A stretch of 64,000 nt of DNA, from contig NZ_JAJBMO010000021.1 in NCBI RefSeq assembly GCF_020537505.1, forward strand, positions 10,446 through 74,445, read 5' to 3'. Shown piece by piece: positions 8,928-17,375 of the stretch. The position numbers and the translations under genes are program-made. The stretch's first letter is position 1. Each line of letters begins with the position of its first letter. Source of the DNA: Blautia glucerasea. Lineage in GTDB: Bacteria > Bacillota > Clostridia > Lachnospirales > Lachnospiraceae. The notes under the pieces were generated by a model. The model was not told the DNA's origin. It was given only the letters and a program-made list of their open reading frames with translations, and did no database searches.

Positions 8928-9054
8928 ATATGGTTCCTTCACTTTTTCTTCAAGCCAGTTTTCTTCAGCCTTGATCATTCCAGCCTTATATGCTGTTTTT
9001 TATATTATTTTAGGAAATCCTGCTGCCCCTTCTTCATACCCATGCGATTTTTTA

Positions 9055-10833
9055 TTATTTTGCTTTCTTTGCCGCAATGGCAAACATCGGGGTTGGATTA
9101 TAAAATTCATCTTTTTCTTTATAAACCCGTCTGCTCAATCCCAGATCAATGGAAATCTGTTCCATACCTGTCTTCCCAAGCTCTTCCACGTCCCAGGCGG
9201 GGCGGAGGTAGGAGCTGATGGGAAGCTGGCGTTTAATATCTTCGCATTCCTGCATCAGGGAATTTCCAAGCTGGTTGTGGGCGTGGTTTTCCGGAAGACC
9301 GGAGGTTTCAGCGAAGTTTGTGGCGCCGTAGTTGGCATCAAAATTCAGGAGAAGTCCGCCTGGTTTTAATACTCTGGACCACTCTTTGTAGGCCTGGGCT
9401 GCTTCTGGTAAGGTCCAGGTCAGGTTTCGGGAAATGACTACGTCGAAGCTCTCATCCGAAAAGCTTAAATGCTCTGCATCCATCACCTGGAAATCACAGC
9501 TTACCAGCTCTTCTTTAGCAAGGATCCGGGAGTTTATGATCATATCCGGAGTAAGGTCGGTACCAATTACATCGTGTCCCTGTTTTGCAAGAAGGATTGT
9601 AAAGAAACCAGTTCCACAGCCTACATCTAGGATTTTAAGTTTAACATTACCAGTCTCTTTTTCCTTATTTTCTGCAACTGCGTCTTTTCTTTCTTTGCTT
9701 TCATCCCCAATCTTTTTTTCAGAGCTTAATGGCTTTTCAGGTAGGTATTTCTCAATTTCTTCCAGCCATCTCTTTGCCAACGGACTATGTAACTCTGCTC
9801 TTCTCTGCTCCAGAAAGCTGTCGCTTCGCTTGGTCCAGTAGGCTGCAATCTTCTCTTTTCGGTCGTCTTCCTCGTAGCTGATCCGGCCATAAGCTACCAC
9901 CGGTCCATCCTTAATCACCTGCAGGGAGCCAGTCTGATACAGAATCACTCCATCCCCATAGGAGGTACAGGTTTCCAGGATATGGTCCTCATAATCTTTT
10001 ACATATCCAAGGATTTCTCCTTCTGTAAACAGGTCTCCAGCCTTCTTCTGCGGATACCAGAGTCCTGTATAAGAAGCAGACTGATACTGCACATCTGTTA
10101 CATTTAATGGATAATATTTTCGCATACTTCTATGTCCGTCATAGATTCCAAGAAACCGTAAAATACTGCGCACATCACGCTTCATAGAGCGCACTTCTTC
10201 TGTCTCCCAGGCTCCCATGCCGCCTCGTTCCAGAAGCACGGAAGGAATGCCGCAGGATGCTGCATAATTGTAGCTTCCACCGGAGGCTACCTCTGATTTT
10301 ACCATATAAGGGACATCCACCTGCTCTGCCATCTGACGGGAAATCTTCATCACTTCCGGATCCGCTTTTCCTGCATAATACACATAGGGAGTCAGCTTCT
10401 CATAGTCATCACCGCCGTGAAGATCAATGTAATAATCTGCCACTTTCTGCAGTTCTTCTACCACTGCTGAAGCCAGTCTTTCATACTTTGTACCATCTTT
10501 TTTTCCTGGAAAAACCCGGTTCAAATTCTCGCCGGTTGCTCTGCAAAGAGAACCGTGACGGTTCTCAAATTCCTCTTTGGCGACTACCTTTACAATAATT
10601 ACTGTTCCTGCCATTTTCTCAATTTTCAGGTCTCTTCCAAGCTCTACTGCACTCTGGATTCCCACATATTCGCCAGCGTGGATACCAGCTGTGAGCAGGG
10701 CTGTTTTGCCTGGTTTTTCACCCCGGATGATCGTTGCCGGAAGCGAAAATTCTCCATTTCCGATAGTAATAAAGCCATGGACGCGCTGCCCGGGCGCTGC
10801 ACATAAACCGCCTACATTTATCATTTCACTCAT
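9055..10833 (-). CDS. Fusion: AstE/AspA-type zinc deacylase + SAM methyltransferase
   Basis: Two-domain cytoplasmic protein of about 592 aa. The N-terminal 320 residues are a succinylglutamate desuccinylase/aspartoacylase (M14-like) domain: zinc ligands in GIHAGEY (H..E) and DLHGGD (H), and LLERGG with a likely catalytic glutamate; this family removes acyl groups from amino acids by hydrolysis. From about residue 325 follows a class I methyltransferase with KILDVGCGTGFF (SAM loop), GTDLTPDM and SRNLTW. This half is a paralogue of the neighbouring protein at 10973-11818, including the linker pattern YW-x2-R. The start is uncertain: ATG 10833 is preceded by AAAAGGT at a long spacing, and in-frame alternatives exist at 10854 and 10872. 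Context suggests action on an imported or exported amino-acid-derived ligand. Confidence 0.85.
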   Translation of the reverse strand: MSEMINVGGLCAAPGQRVHGFITIGNGEFSLPATIIRGEKPGKTALLTAGIHAGEYVGIQSAVELGRDLKIEKMAGTVIIVKVVAKEEFENRHGSLCRATGENLNRVFPGKKDGTKYERLASAVVEELQKVADYYIDLHGGDDYEKLTPYVYYAGKADPEVMKISRQMAEQVDVPYMVKSEVASGGSYNYAASCGIPSVLLERGGMGAWETEEVRSMKRDVRSILRFLGIYDGHRSMRKYYPLNVTDVQYQSASYTGLWYPQKKAGDLFTEGEILGYVKDYEDHILETCTSYGDGVILYQTGSLQVIKDGPVVAYGRISYEEDDRKEKIAAYWTKRSDSFLEQRRAELHSPLAKRWLEEIEKYLPEKPLSSEKKIGDESKERKDAVAENKEKETGNVKLKILDVGCGTGFFTILLAKQGHDVIGTDLTPDMIINSRILAKEELVSCDFQVMDAEHLSFSDESFDVVISRNLTWTLPEAAQAYKEWSRVLKPGGLLLNFDANYGATNFAETSGLPENHAHNQLGNSLMQECEDIKRQLPISSYLRPAWDVEELGKTGMEQISIDLGLSRRVYKEKDEFYNPTPMFAIAAKKAK

Positions 10834-10972
10834 TCTTTTTTCTACCTTTTCCATATAATATTTCAACATCACACCCAGTGTATTGGAATACTCTTTTGCC
10901 TCATACTTATTAACTTCATCACTGGTAACCGCTACAATTCATAGTCTGAACCGTAACGGCACCCTTCTTTTA

Positions 10973-11818
10973 TTACTTTGTAACCTCCACCATAAACATC
11001 GGCGTAGACCCATAATTCAGCTTTTCTTCCTCGCTCCAAACCTTCTGCCAGATATCTTCATTCACTTCTATTTTTTTTGCTCCAATTCCCTCCAGAACCT
11101 TCACATCCCACCCCGGGCGCTTGGTCTCAGACAGCGGAACCTGCAGCGCAATCTTCTCCATCCGGTCAATATCTGTGCACAAATAATGGTCATCCAGGCT
11201 TCCTTTTTCCACATTTTTGCGGTCATTTTCATAAGCCTCACGCTTCTCATCATCATAAAGATACCCGTACCAGTTTGCATCGAAATTCAGAAGCTTTCCG
11301 CCTTTTTTCAGCACACGAAGCCACTCTTTATAAGCCATTTCCGGGTGAGGCAGATTCCAGGTCAGGTTCCGGGAAATGATCACATCAAAGCTCTCATCCT
11401 CAAACTCCAAAGCCTGGGCATCCATCCGTTTAAACTCAATATGATTCTTCTTTTCCCCGATAAATTTCGCTGCATTTTCCGCAGCCTTTTCCAGCATTCC
11501 AGGAGTATAATCTACCGCAGTTACATAATATCCTGCCTCCGCCAGAATCATAGGGAAAAAGCCAGGACCAGTGCCGATGTCCAAAATTTTCAGCTGTTCT
11601 TTCTCTTCATCAGGATTTCTGTTTCCGAAAGATTCTGTTTCCGCAAAACCTTCTTCTGCATCCTGATTTTCCCCAGATCTCTTTCCAAAAAATCCGCTTT
11701 CCAGAGTCTCCAGCCATGCCTTCTTCTGCATCCCCTTCAGCTCTTTTTCATTCACCTCAGAATACCCCTCCGTCCGGGTACTCCAATAGCTCTCTATTTC
11801 GTCCAGTAATTTATCCAA
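10973..11818 (-). CDS. Class I SAM-dependent methyltransferase
   Basis: Single-domain methyltransferase, about 281 aa. I choose the TTG at 11818 because GGAGG stands eight bases upstream and a predicted -10 (TAAAAT, 11858-11853) leaves a leader of roughly 30 nt; earlier in-frame codons would lie within or upstream of the promoter. SAM motif I is KILDIGTGPGFFP, followed by AVDYTPGM and a conserved block SRNLTWNLPHPEMAYKEW that is nearly repeated in the fusion protein 9055-10833. The acceptor is unknown. Methyltransferases of this kind are often found next to nickel/opine-type importers, so modification of a metallophore-like ligand is plausible but unproven. Confidence 0.85.
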   Translation of the reverse strand: MDKLLDEIESYWSTRTEGYSEVNEKELKGMQKKAWLETLESGFFGKRSGENQDAEEGFAETESFGNRNPDEEKEQLKILDIGTGPGFFPMILAEAGYYVTAVDYTPGMLEKAAENAAKFIGEKKNHIEFKRMDAQALEFEDESFDVIISRNLTWNLPHPEMAYKEWLRVLKKGGKLLNFDANWYGYLYDDEKREAYENDRKNVEKGSLDDHYLCTDIDRMEKIALQVPLSETKRPGWDVKVLEGIGAKKIEVNEDIWQKVWSEEEKLNYGSTPMFMVEVTK

Positions 11819-11852
11819 TTGTAAATCCTCCGCATTAAACTCTAATGTTAAA

Positions 11853-11894
11853 ATTTTATCAAAATTCCCCACTTTTCGCAAGCCCCCCAGGGGG
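11853..11894 (-). promoter_or_regulatory. Methyltransferase operon promoter with CCCCCTGGG element
   Basis: Minus strand: CCCCCTGGG (11894-11886), four bases, TTGCGA (11881-11876), 17 bases, TAAAAT (11858-11853). It is the third member of the shared promoter type. The short leader ends at GGAGG and the TTG start of the methyltransferase. Confidence 0.65.
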
Positions 11895-11927
11895 ATGAAA
11901 CTCTACAGAAAAAGTTGTAAAGTGATG

Positions 11928-11954
11928 TTGAATTTTAATAGGAAATATTATAAT
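11928..11954 (+). promoter_or_regulatory. Promoter of the zinc-ribbon/coiled-coil gene
   Basis: TTGAAT (11928-11933) and TATAAT (11949-11954) with a short 15-base spacer, about 80 bp before the RBS of the gene at 12037. It is divergent from the methyltransferase promoter. Confidence 0.45.
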
Positions 11955-12036
11955 ATAAAACTGAAATATGTTGAAAGCATATACGGCTGTTGAAAAGGCA
12001 AATATTGATTCTGCAAATTATAAAAAGGAGAGGCTT

Positions 12037-13707
12037 ATGGTACTGGGGCTATATTATTGTGATCATTGTGGCTCGTTTATTGAATCTGCAAGGGATGATT
12101 TGATTAATCTTATTGAAGAGAATATTGAAGCAGGCAATAAGGAATTTGTTGTAGAAGAACAGATGGTTGTGTCTGAAGCAATGTACAAAAAGTGTGAATA
12201 TCGTTCGAAATATTCTTTTTCAGATTTAGAAGATATAGCATATAAGTATTCCTCTTCCAAACGTATTTCTGAAAAAAAAGAAGATGGACGTCTTGTGGTT
12301 GATGTGAAGTATACCCTCACGTTACTTGATGACTTTATCCGTTCGAGGGAAGATCCGAAACATTTGGAACTGGCACAAATAACAAACATAAAAAAGCAAG
12401 ATCCTTCCTATATTAATTATTTTCAATCCATAATGAAACCTGATGAAGAAACCGGAAAAGTAAATATCTTGTATGCGTGGAAGAATACTGCAAAATGTCC
12501 TATATGTGGAAAAAGAATGTCTTTTGTTCCACCTGATTTATACAACTGGGATGGTTTGGATTTAAAAAAAATGGAATCTGCAATAAAGATAAATGATCAT
12601 AACATGGCTGTGAAAAAAGTTGATAAAATGTTTGAGGAAAAAATGGCATTTTCTTCTGCTGTGCCCGCAAACAATACACTGGAGAGACAGCAGCTTGTTG
12701 AATATTTGCAACATGTATTTGAACTTTATTCGGACATCTTTTTTCTTAAAGAACAACTGGTGAATTTTGACACTGAAATAATAGAAGCCAAAAGAATGGA
12801 GATACGTGAAAAAAGCCAGTTTACGGAAAAATGCAAAAAAGAAATGGTTTATTTAGAGAAAGAGCTTGTACAGGCTGAAAGCCGCAATGTAGCGATGTCT
12901 CTTCAAATACGCCCTGAGGATCTGGGATTGCACATGCCACAGGAACCGGAATATTCCAAACCTGGTTTTTTCAATAAAAAGAAAGTTAATGCCGAAAATG
13001 AGAGATTAAGGAATAAATATGAAAAAGCAGTTCAGGAATTTAATGAAAAATGGGAAAAAGAAAAAACGAGAGAGGTAAGGCAAAGAGAAGAATATAATGC
13101 GAAAGCTTTAGAAAAGCAAAAACAGTTGATAAAAGACCTCAATGCCCAAAAGAAATGTTTAACAGATAAGCTGGAAGCTGGTGCAGGAAAATTAGCGATT
13201 TCTGCCGTCAGAGAATTTTATGAAAATGAAATCGAAGAAATAAATGCGAAAGTATCAGAGGCCTGTGATGTACTAAAAAAACTTTTGAAGTCTGGGATTT
13301 TGCATCCAAAATATTGGGATTTTGTTGCTGTTTCGTCAATTTATGAATACCTGAGTACAGGAAGATGCAGCACACTGGAAGGCGGGGACGGGGCATACAA
13401 CCTGTATGAGGCAGAGATCCTGGCGAATCGGGTGATTGATCAGCTTGATGCAGTAATTGATTCTTTAAATACAATAAAGAGAAATCAGTACTTAATGTAT
13501 AATGTGTTAACAAGCATTAACAGAAACATAAAGGATATTTCTCAAAAAATGTCTGTAGCAGTAGATGCGCTTAGTCATCTTGAGAGTGATGTTTCCTCTA
13601 TAAAAGAAACCACAGAAATGATAGAATATAATACTGCAAAATCAGCTTATTATTCAAAAGTTAATGCAGATTTGACGAATGCACTTGGATATATGGTTGC
13701 TATGTGA
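12037..13707 (+). CDS. Unrecognised zinc-ribbon / coiled-coil protein
   Basis: Predicted cytoplasmic protein of 556 aa that I cannot assign to a named family. ATG 12037 is chosen because AAGGAG lies just upstream; an in-frame ATG at 11968 lacks one. Two CxxC pairs are present, CDHCG at residues 8-11 and CPICG at 154-157, which could form one split zinc ribbon. Residues from about 220 to 430 are highly charged and rich in K/E/Q with heptad-like spacing, fitting a long coiled coil. The tail (from about 470) reads LDAVIDSLNTIKRNQYLMY and then SVAVDALSHLESDVSSIKE, resembling a helical bundle. No signal peptide or transmembrane segment. It is monocistronic with its own promoter and terminator. Codon use is more AT-rich than in neighbours, hinting at transfer. 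Confidence 0.7.
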   Translation: MVLGLYYCDHCGSFIESARDDLINLIEENIEAGNKEFVVEEQMVVSEAMYKKCEYRSKYSFSDLEDIAYKYSSSKRISEKKEDGRLVVDVKYTLTLLDDFIRSREDPKHLELAQITNIKKQDPSYINYFQSIMKPDEETGKVNILYAWKNTAKCPICGKRMSFVPPDLYNWDGLDLKKMESAIKINDHNMAVKKVDKMFEEKMAFSSAVPANNTLERQQLVEYLQHVFELYSDIFFLKEQLVNFDTEIIEAKRMEIREKSQFTEKCKKEMVYLEKELVQAESRNVAMSLQIRPEDLGLHMPQEPEYSKPGFFNKKKVNAENERLRNKYEKAVQEFNEKWEKEKTREVRQREEYNAKALEKQKQLIKDLNAQKKCLTDKLEAGAGKLAISAVREFYENEIEEINAKVSEACDVLKKLLKSGILHPKYWDFVAVSSIYEYLSTGRCSTLEGGDGAYNLYEAEILANRVIDQLDAVIDSLNTIKRNQYLMYNVLTSINRNIKDISQKMSVAVDALSHLESDVSSIKETTEMIEYNTAKSAYYSKVNADLTNALGYMVAM

Positions 13708-13741
13708 AAGATGAATATTATGTCCGTTGTATAATACTTTT

Positions 13742-13817
13742 ATCGTACAGGGGCGCTTTCCTTTGTAATGTTTTACGCAAACTCATTATACATCAGAAAG
13801 CCCTGTACGATTTTTTT
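13742..13817 (+). terminator. Terminator of the zinc-ribbon/coiled-coil gene
   Basis: ATCGTACAGGG with CTTTC at 13742-13760 pairs with GAAAGCCCTGTACGAT at 13796-13811 (a GCG bulge on the left), followed by seven T. The loop is about 35 nt. It lies 35 bp past the stop codon. Confidence 0.75.
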
Positions 13818-14122
13818 ATGAAGATTTTTCGTCTGGTTCCGAAGGATCCCACGTATCCTTTTCTTCGCTGTTCCCACATTATAAAGACCTGTCAGGGAGT
13901 CTCTCTGAGCTGCTTTTTTCAGCTTTTCTTTTGCAAACATATCCTGGTTAATATTCTGCAGATAGCCAAGAACCTTCCCCCATATGGCAACTGCCGATTG
14001 CAATATTCAGGCAGAGCACTGTCATGGTGTACATATAACTGCCCACTGTCCCTGTGATATTCCCATACAGTATCAAAGATTTTTTTGAAAAATGTGATTT
14101 TCTCTAGCATGATCCAATACAT
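13773..14122 (-). pseudogene. Decayed PAS-GGDEF (diguanylate cyclase-like) gene
   Basis: Two overlapping minus-strand frames together look like the middle of a signalling protein. The upstream frame (13919-14122) reads EKITFFKKIFDTVWEYHRDS then GQLYVHHDSALPEY, like a PAS sensor. The downstream frame (13773-14003) reads AKEKLKKAAQRDSLTGLYN, the standard entry into a GGDEF domain, and then stops before any GGDEF catalytic signature. A frameshift near 14000 separates them, and both ends are missing. It is therefore a remnant, not a functional cyclase. Its 3' end overlaps the terminator of the plus-strand gene. Confidence 0.6.
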
Positions 14123-14145
14123 TCACTGTTATACTGAATTTTTTA

Positions 14146-15150
14146 TTATCTGGCTGTATTCTCAGCCGCAATCTCATCAATTCTTGCAAGCTCTTCCTCT
14201 GTAAACGGTGCACAGTGGATTGCTTTTATGTTGTCAAGGATCTGCTGCGGACGTGACGCTCCGATCAGTACACTGGTCACTTCCTCCTGTGCAAGAAGCC
14301 AGCCAAGAGCCATCTCAGAAAGCTTCTCACCGCGTTCTGCAGCCATGTCGTTCAGCTCCCGTATCTGCTGTAAACGCTCTGGTGTCAGATTGCTTTCCTT
14401 CAAAAATCTGCCGTCTGTACGGATGCGGCTGTCCTTCGGAATTCCATTGAGATAACGGTCTGTAAGCTGTCCCTGGGCAAGAGGGCTGAAGGTAATCAGA
14501 CCTTTTTTCAGGATTCCTGTGGTCTTCTTCAGACCATTTTTCTCTACGGTTCTGTCAAAAATAGAGTAACGGTTCTGATTAATCACAAATGGACAATGCA
14601 TTTCCTGCAAGATCTGGGCTGCCTGTGACAAAGTTTTTCCATCATAATTGGAAAGTCCTACGTACAGTGCTTTTCCACTTTGAACAGCGCTTGCCAATGC
14701 TCCCATAGTCTCCTCAAGAGGGGTTTCCGGATCCATTCTGTGATGGTAAAAAATATCTACATATTCCAGTCCCATACGCTTCAGACTCTGGTCCAGGCTT
14801 GCCAGCAAGTACTTACGGCTGCCCCAGTTTCCATAAGGGCCATCCCACATTTCGTAGCCTGCCTTAGTGGTAATAATAAGCTCGTCCCTATATTTTCCCA
14901 GATCTTCTTTCAGGATCCTTCCGAAATTGATCTCTGCACTTCCAGGTTCCGGTCCATAATTATTTGCCAGGTCAAACTGTGTGATCCCATTGTCGAAAGC
15001 TGTAAAACACAGCTGTCTCATGTTTTCAAAATTCGCCGTATCTCCGAAATTGTGCCACAGTCCAAGTGACACCTTCGGTAGCATAAGTCCGCTGTCACCG
15101 CAGCGGTTGTATTCCATTGTGGTGTAACGTTCCTTTGAAGCAATGTACAT
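14146..15150 (-). CDS. Aldo/keto reductase, L-glyceraldehyde-3-phosphate reductase type
   Basis: NADPH-dependent aldehyde reductase of the aldo-keto reductase superfamily, 334 aa. ATG 15150 follows AGGGAGG at seven bases; the upstream in-frame codon at 15213 has no such site. The catalytic tetrad can be read as D and Y in FDLANNYGP, K in ITTKAGYEMWDGPYG, and H in FYHHRMD. The YGNWGSRKYLLASLDQSLKR segment and the SPLAQGQLTDRYL segment are typical of the YghZ/GPR subgroup, which reduces L-glyceraldehyde 3-phosphate and detoxifies methylglyoxal. It stands alone, so the physiological substrate is inferred. Confidence 0.88.
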   Translation of the reverse strand: MYIASKERYTTMEYNRCGDSGLMLPKVSLGLWHNFGDTANFENMRQLCFTAFDNGITQFDLANNYGPEPGSAEINFGRILKEDLGKYRDELIITTKAGYEMWDGPYGNWGSRKYLLASLDQSLKRMGLEYVDIFYHHRMDPETPLEETMGALASAVQSGKALYVGLSNYDGKTLSQAAQILQEMHCPFVINQNRYSIFDRTVEKNGLKKTTGILKKGLITFSPLAQGQLTDRYLNGIPKDSRIRTDGRFLKESNLTPERLQQIRELNDMAAERGEKLSEMALGWLLAQEEVTSVLIGASRPQQILDNIKAIHCAPFTEEELARIDEIAAENTAR

Positions 15151-15411
15151 AATAAAAACCTCCCTGAAAACGATAATCAAATTTATTATACTCCCAGGGA
15201 ATTGATTTGTCATGGGAAAATGTGAATGTTTACACCATACATTTCCTATAGTATAATGAGAAAGATTTTGATAAATTTCTTTTTAACGAAAGTGATCTTT
15301 TTATTTATGGTAAAGCAAAACAGACGTTATCCTCTTCTGGATCCGTAGATAATAAATCATTATCTTTTTTATAACAATATTGATATTTTTCAGAAAGGAT
15401 AACCTTTAGAC

Positions 15412-16725
15412 ATGCAAAAACAATTTTTCAAATATACTACCCAGAGCGTAGCTGCCATGATCGGTTTTTCCATCTATATTCTTGCGGACACCTTTTTCAT
15501 CTCCGTCCAGTCCGGTGCAGATGGACTTGCGGTTCTGAACCTGATTTTGCCTGTTTATGGACTGGTTTATGCCATCGGATCCATGATCGGCATTGGCTCT
15601 GCAACCAGATATTCCATTGACAGATCCCGACAGCAGAATACGGATTTCTATTTTACACAATCTGTTTTCTGGGCTTTGCTCTGCAGCGTTCCCTTTATTT
15701 TCACCGGAATTTTCTTTCCGGGGAAATTCCTGGCAATCCTTGGCGCAGATCAGGGACTGATCTTACTGGGCAAAAGTTATCTGCGTATTATGCTGATTGC
15801 TTCGCCGCTTTTTATGGTTAACTATACTTTTACCGCCTTTGCCCGAAACGACCATGCGCCTTCCCGCGCCATGACAGGGGCCATTGCAGGAAGTTTATTC
15901 AACATTTTATTTGACTATATTTTTATGTTTCCAATGGGACTGGGGCTTGCCGGCGCTGCTCTTGCCACAGCTGTCAGCCCTGCAATTACCATGACCGTCT
16001 GCAGCACACATTTTCTTGGAAAAAGAAATGGCGTAGCATTTAAGTGGAAAAGCCCTTCCCTCCGCCACCTGGTTTCCTGTTGCCAGCTTGGAATTTCAGC
16101 CTTTGTTGGAGAAATTTCTTCTGCCATCACTACGATTATTTTTAATATGCTGATCCTTGGAATTGCAGGAAATGTAGGCGTTGCGGCATATGGGGTGATC
16201 GCCAATCTTTCCCTGGTTGCTATGTCCATTTTCAATGGTCTTGCCCAGGGTGCGCAGCCATTGATCAGCCAGAATTATGGAAAAGGCAGCCAGAAAAATG
16301 TGAAAAAACTTCTAAAATGGAGTCTTCTTTCCTGCCTGGTCCTTGAGCTGGTTATTGTGTTTATTTCCTTTGGCTTCACAGACGTTCTTATTGGAATCTT
16401 TAACAGCGAAAACAATTTACAGCTTTTAAATTATGCCCACACTGGCCTGCGGATCTACTTCCTTGGCTTCCTTTTTGCCGGAATCAACATTATGCTGGTA
16501 GCCTACTTCTCCGCCACCGACAGCCCCATCCCAGCCATCACAGGCTCCCTCATGAGAGGCATTATTGCCATTGCCCTCAGTGCCGTAATCCTCTCAAAAC
16601 TACTGGGATTAAACGGCGTCTGGGGCTCGTTCCTGAGTTCAGAAGTGATTACAATTATAGTAATTCTACTGCTTGCGAAGCTGGTACCTTTTTCTTCTGC
16701 AAAAAATAATTGCCCAAATCGGTAA
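15412..16725 (+). CDS. MATE-family multidrug/organic cation exporter
   Basis: Twelve-helix inner-membrane antiporter that expels cationic compounds using a Na+ or H+ gradient, 437 aa. The protein starts MQKQFFKYTTQSVAAMIGFS, with helix 1 carrying ADTFFIS, and shows two MatE repeats (about 10-170 and 230-400). GLAQGAQPLISQNYGKG, typical of the second repeat, is present. The RBS (AAAGGA) is somewhat far from the ATG. The next gene is a DtxR-type regulator 65 bp away on the same strand, so they may be co-transcribed. Substrate unknown. Confidence 0.9.
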   Translation: MQKQFFKYTTQSVAAMIGFSIYILADTFFISVQSGADGLAVLNLILPVYGLVYAIGSMIGIGSATRYSIDRSRQQNTDFYFTQSVFWALLCSVPFIFTGIFFPGKFLAILGADQGLILLGKSYLRIMLIASPLFMVNYTFTAFARNDHAPSRAMTGAIAGSLFNILFDYIFMFPMGLGLAGAALATAVSPAITMTVCSTHFLGKRNGVAFKWKSPSLRHLVSCCQLGISAFVGEISSAITTIIFNMLILGIAGNVGVAAYGVIANLSLVAMSIFNGLAQGAQPLISQNYGKGSQKNVKKLLKWSLLSCLVLELVIVFISFGFTDVLIGIFNSENNLQLLNYAHTGLRIYFLGFLFAGINIMLVAYFSATDSPIPAITGSLMRGIIAIALSAVILSKLLGLNGVWGSFLSSEVITIIVILLLAKLVPFSSAKNNCPNR

Positions 16726-16790
16726 ACTATGGTATTCTATAGGTATTATACTTGTGCTGTTACACAAACAAGAAATTGAGGTGATCTATC

Positions 16791-17159
16791 GTGAAATCTA
16801 ATGAATCCGCTGAGAACTATCTGGAAACGATTCTGGTCCTCAGCAAAAAGAAACCTGTTGTTCGTTCCGTTGATATTGCTGATGAACTTGGCTTTAAGAA
16901 ATCAAGTGTCAGTGTCGCTATGAAGAACCTTCGTGAAAAGAACCATATCACTGTCACTCCAGAAGGATATATTTATCTTACCGAATCCGGAAAAAAGATT
17001 GCAGATATGATTTATGAGCGACATGAATTTTTATCCTCCTGGCTGATCAGTCTGGGTGTTGATCCGGAAACTGCAACCTCCGATGCATGCCGTATCGAGC
17101 ATGTCATCAGTCCAGAGAGCTTTACCGCTATCAAGGAGCATCTCTCTCCTGGTAAATAA
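16791..17159 (+). CDS. DtxR/MntR-family metal-dependent repressor (short form)
   Basis: Metalloregulator of 122 aa with a GTG start preceded by GAGGTGAT. It has the N-terminal winged helix (residues 5-65, VRSVDIADELGFKKSSVSV) and the helical dimerisation domain, but no SH3-like third domain, as in MntR. Matching residues to MntR by eye: position 8 is Asn instead of Asp, Glu12 and the His of YERHEF are kept, MntR Glu99 is Cys (DACRIEH), and the E-H pair is kept. A cysteine there is a DtxR/IdeR trait, which points to iron rather than manganese; this is inference. It ends at a strong terminator. Targets are unknown. Confidence 0.85.
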   Translation: MKSNESAENYLETILVLSKKKPVVRSVDIADELGFKKSSVSVAMKNLREKNHITVTPEGYIYLTESGKKIADMIYERHEFLSSWLISLGVDPETATSDACRIEHVISPESFTAIKEHLSPGK

Positions 17160-17237
17160 ATTATACGCATTGCGTTTTTGCATTACATTTTCTTATAATT
17201 ACAGAAGCTCATTGATTGCTGTACACAGTAATCATAA

Positions 17238-17310
17238 AGACCTGTACTCCAGATAAAATCACTGATAGGGATCCATCATTGTAGAATTTTATCCGGAGAC
17301 AGGTCTTTTT
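17238..17310 (+). terminator. Long terminator hairpin after the DtxR-type gene
   Basis: AGACCTGT, CTCC and GATAAAAT in the left arm pair with ATTTTATC, GGAG and ACAGGTCT in the right arm, making a stem of about 20 bp with small bulges, then TTTTT. It also faces the end of glgB on the other strand. Confidence 0.8.
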
Positions 17311-17375
17311 ATTTGCCCTAAACGCCAACAGGCAGCACCGCCAAAAGCTGCCTCGCCGCCTGTCGTTATCAAAGC

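Noticed and set aside
10883..11809. 308-aa plus-strand open frame
   Set aside because: It is antisense to the methyltransferase gene, which has SAM motifs, an RBS and a promoter; the plus-strand translation has biased, low-information composition.
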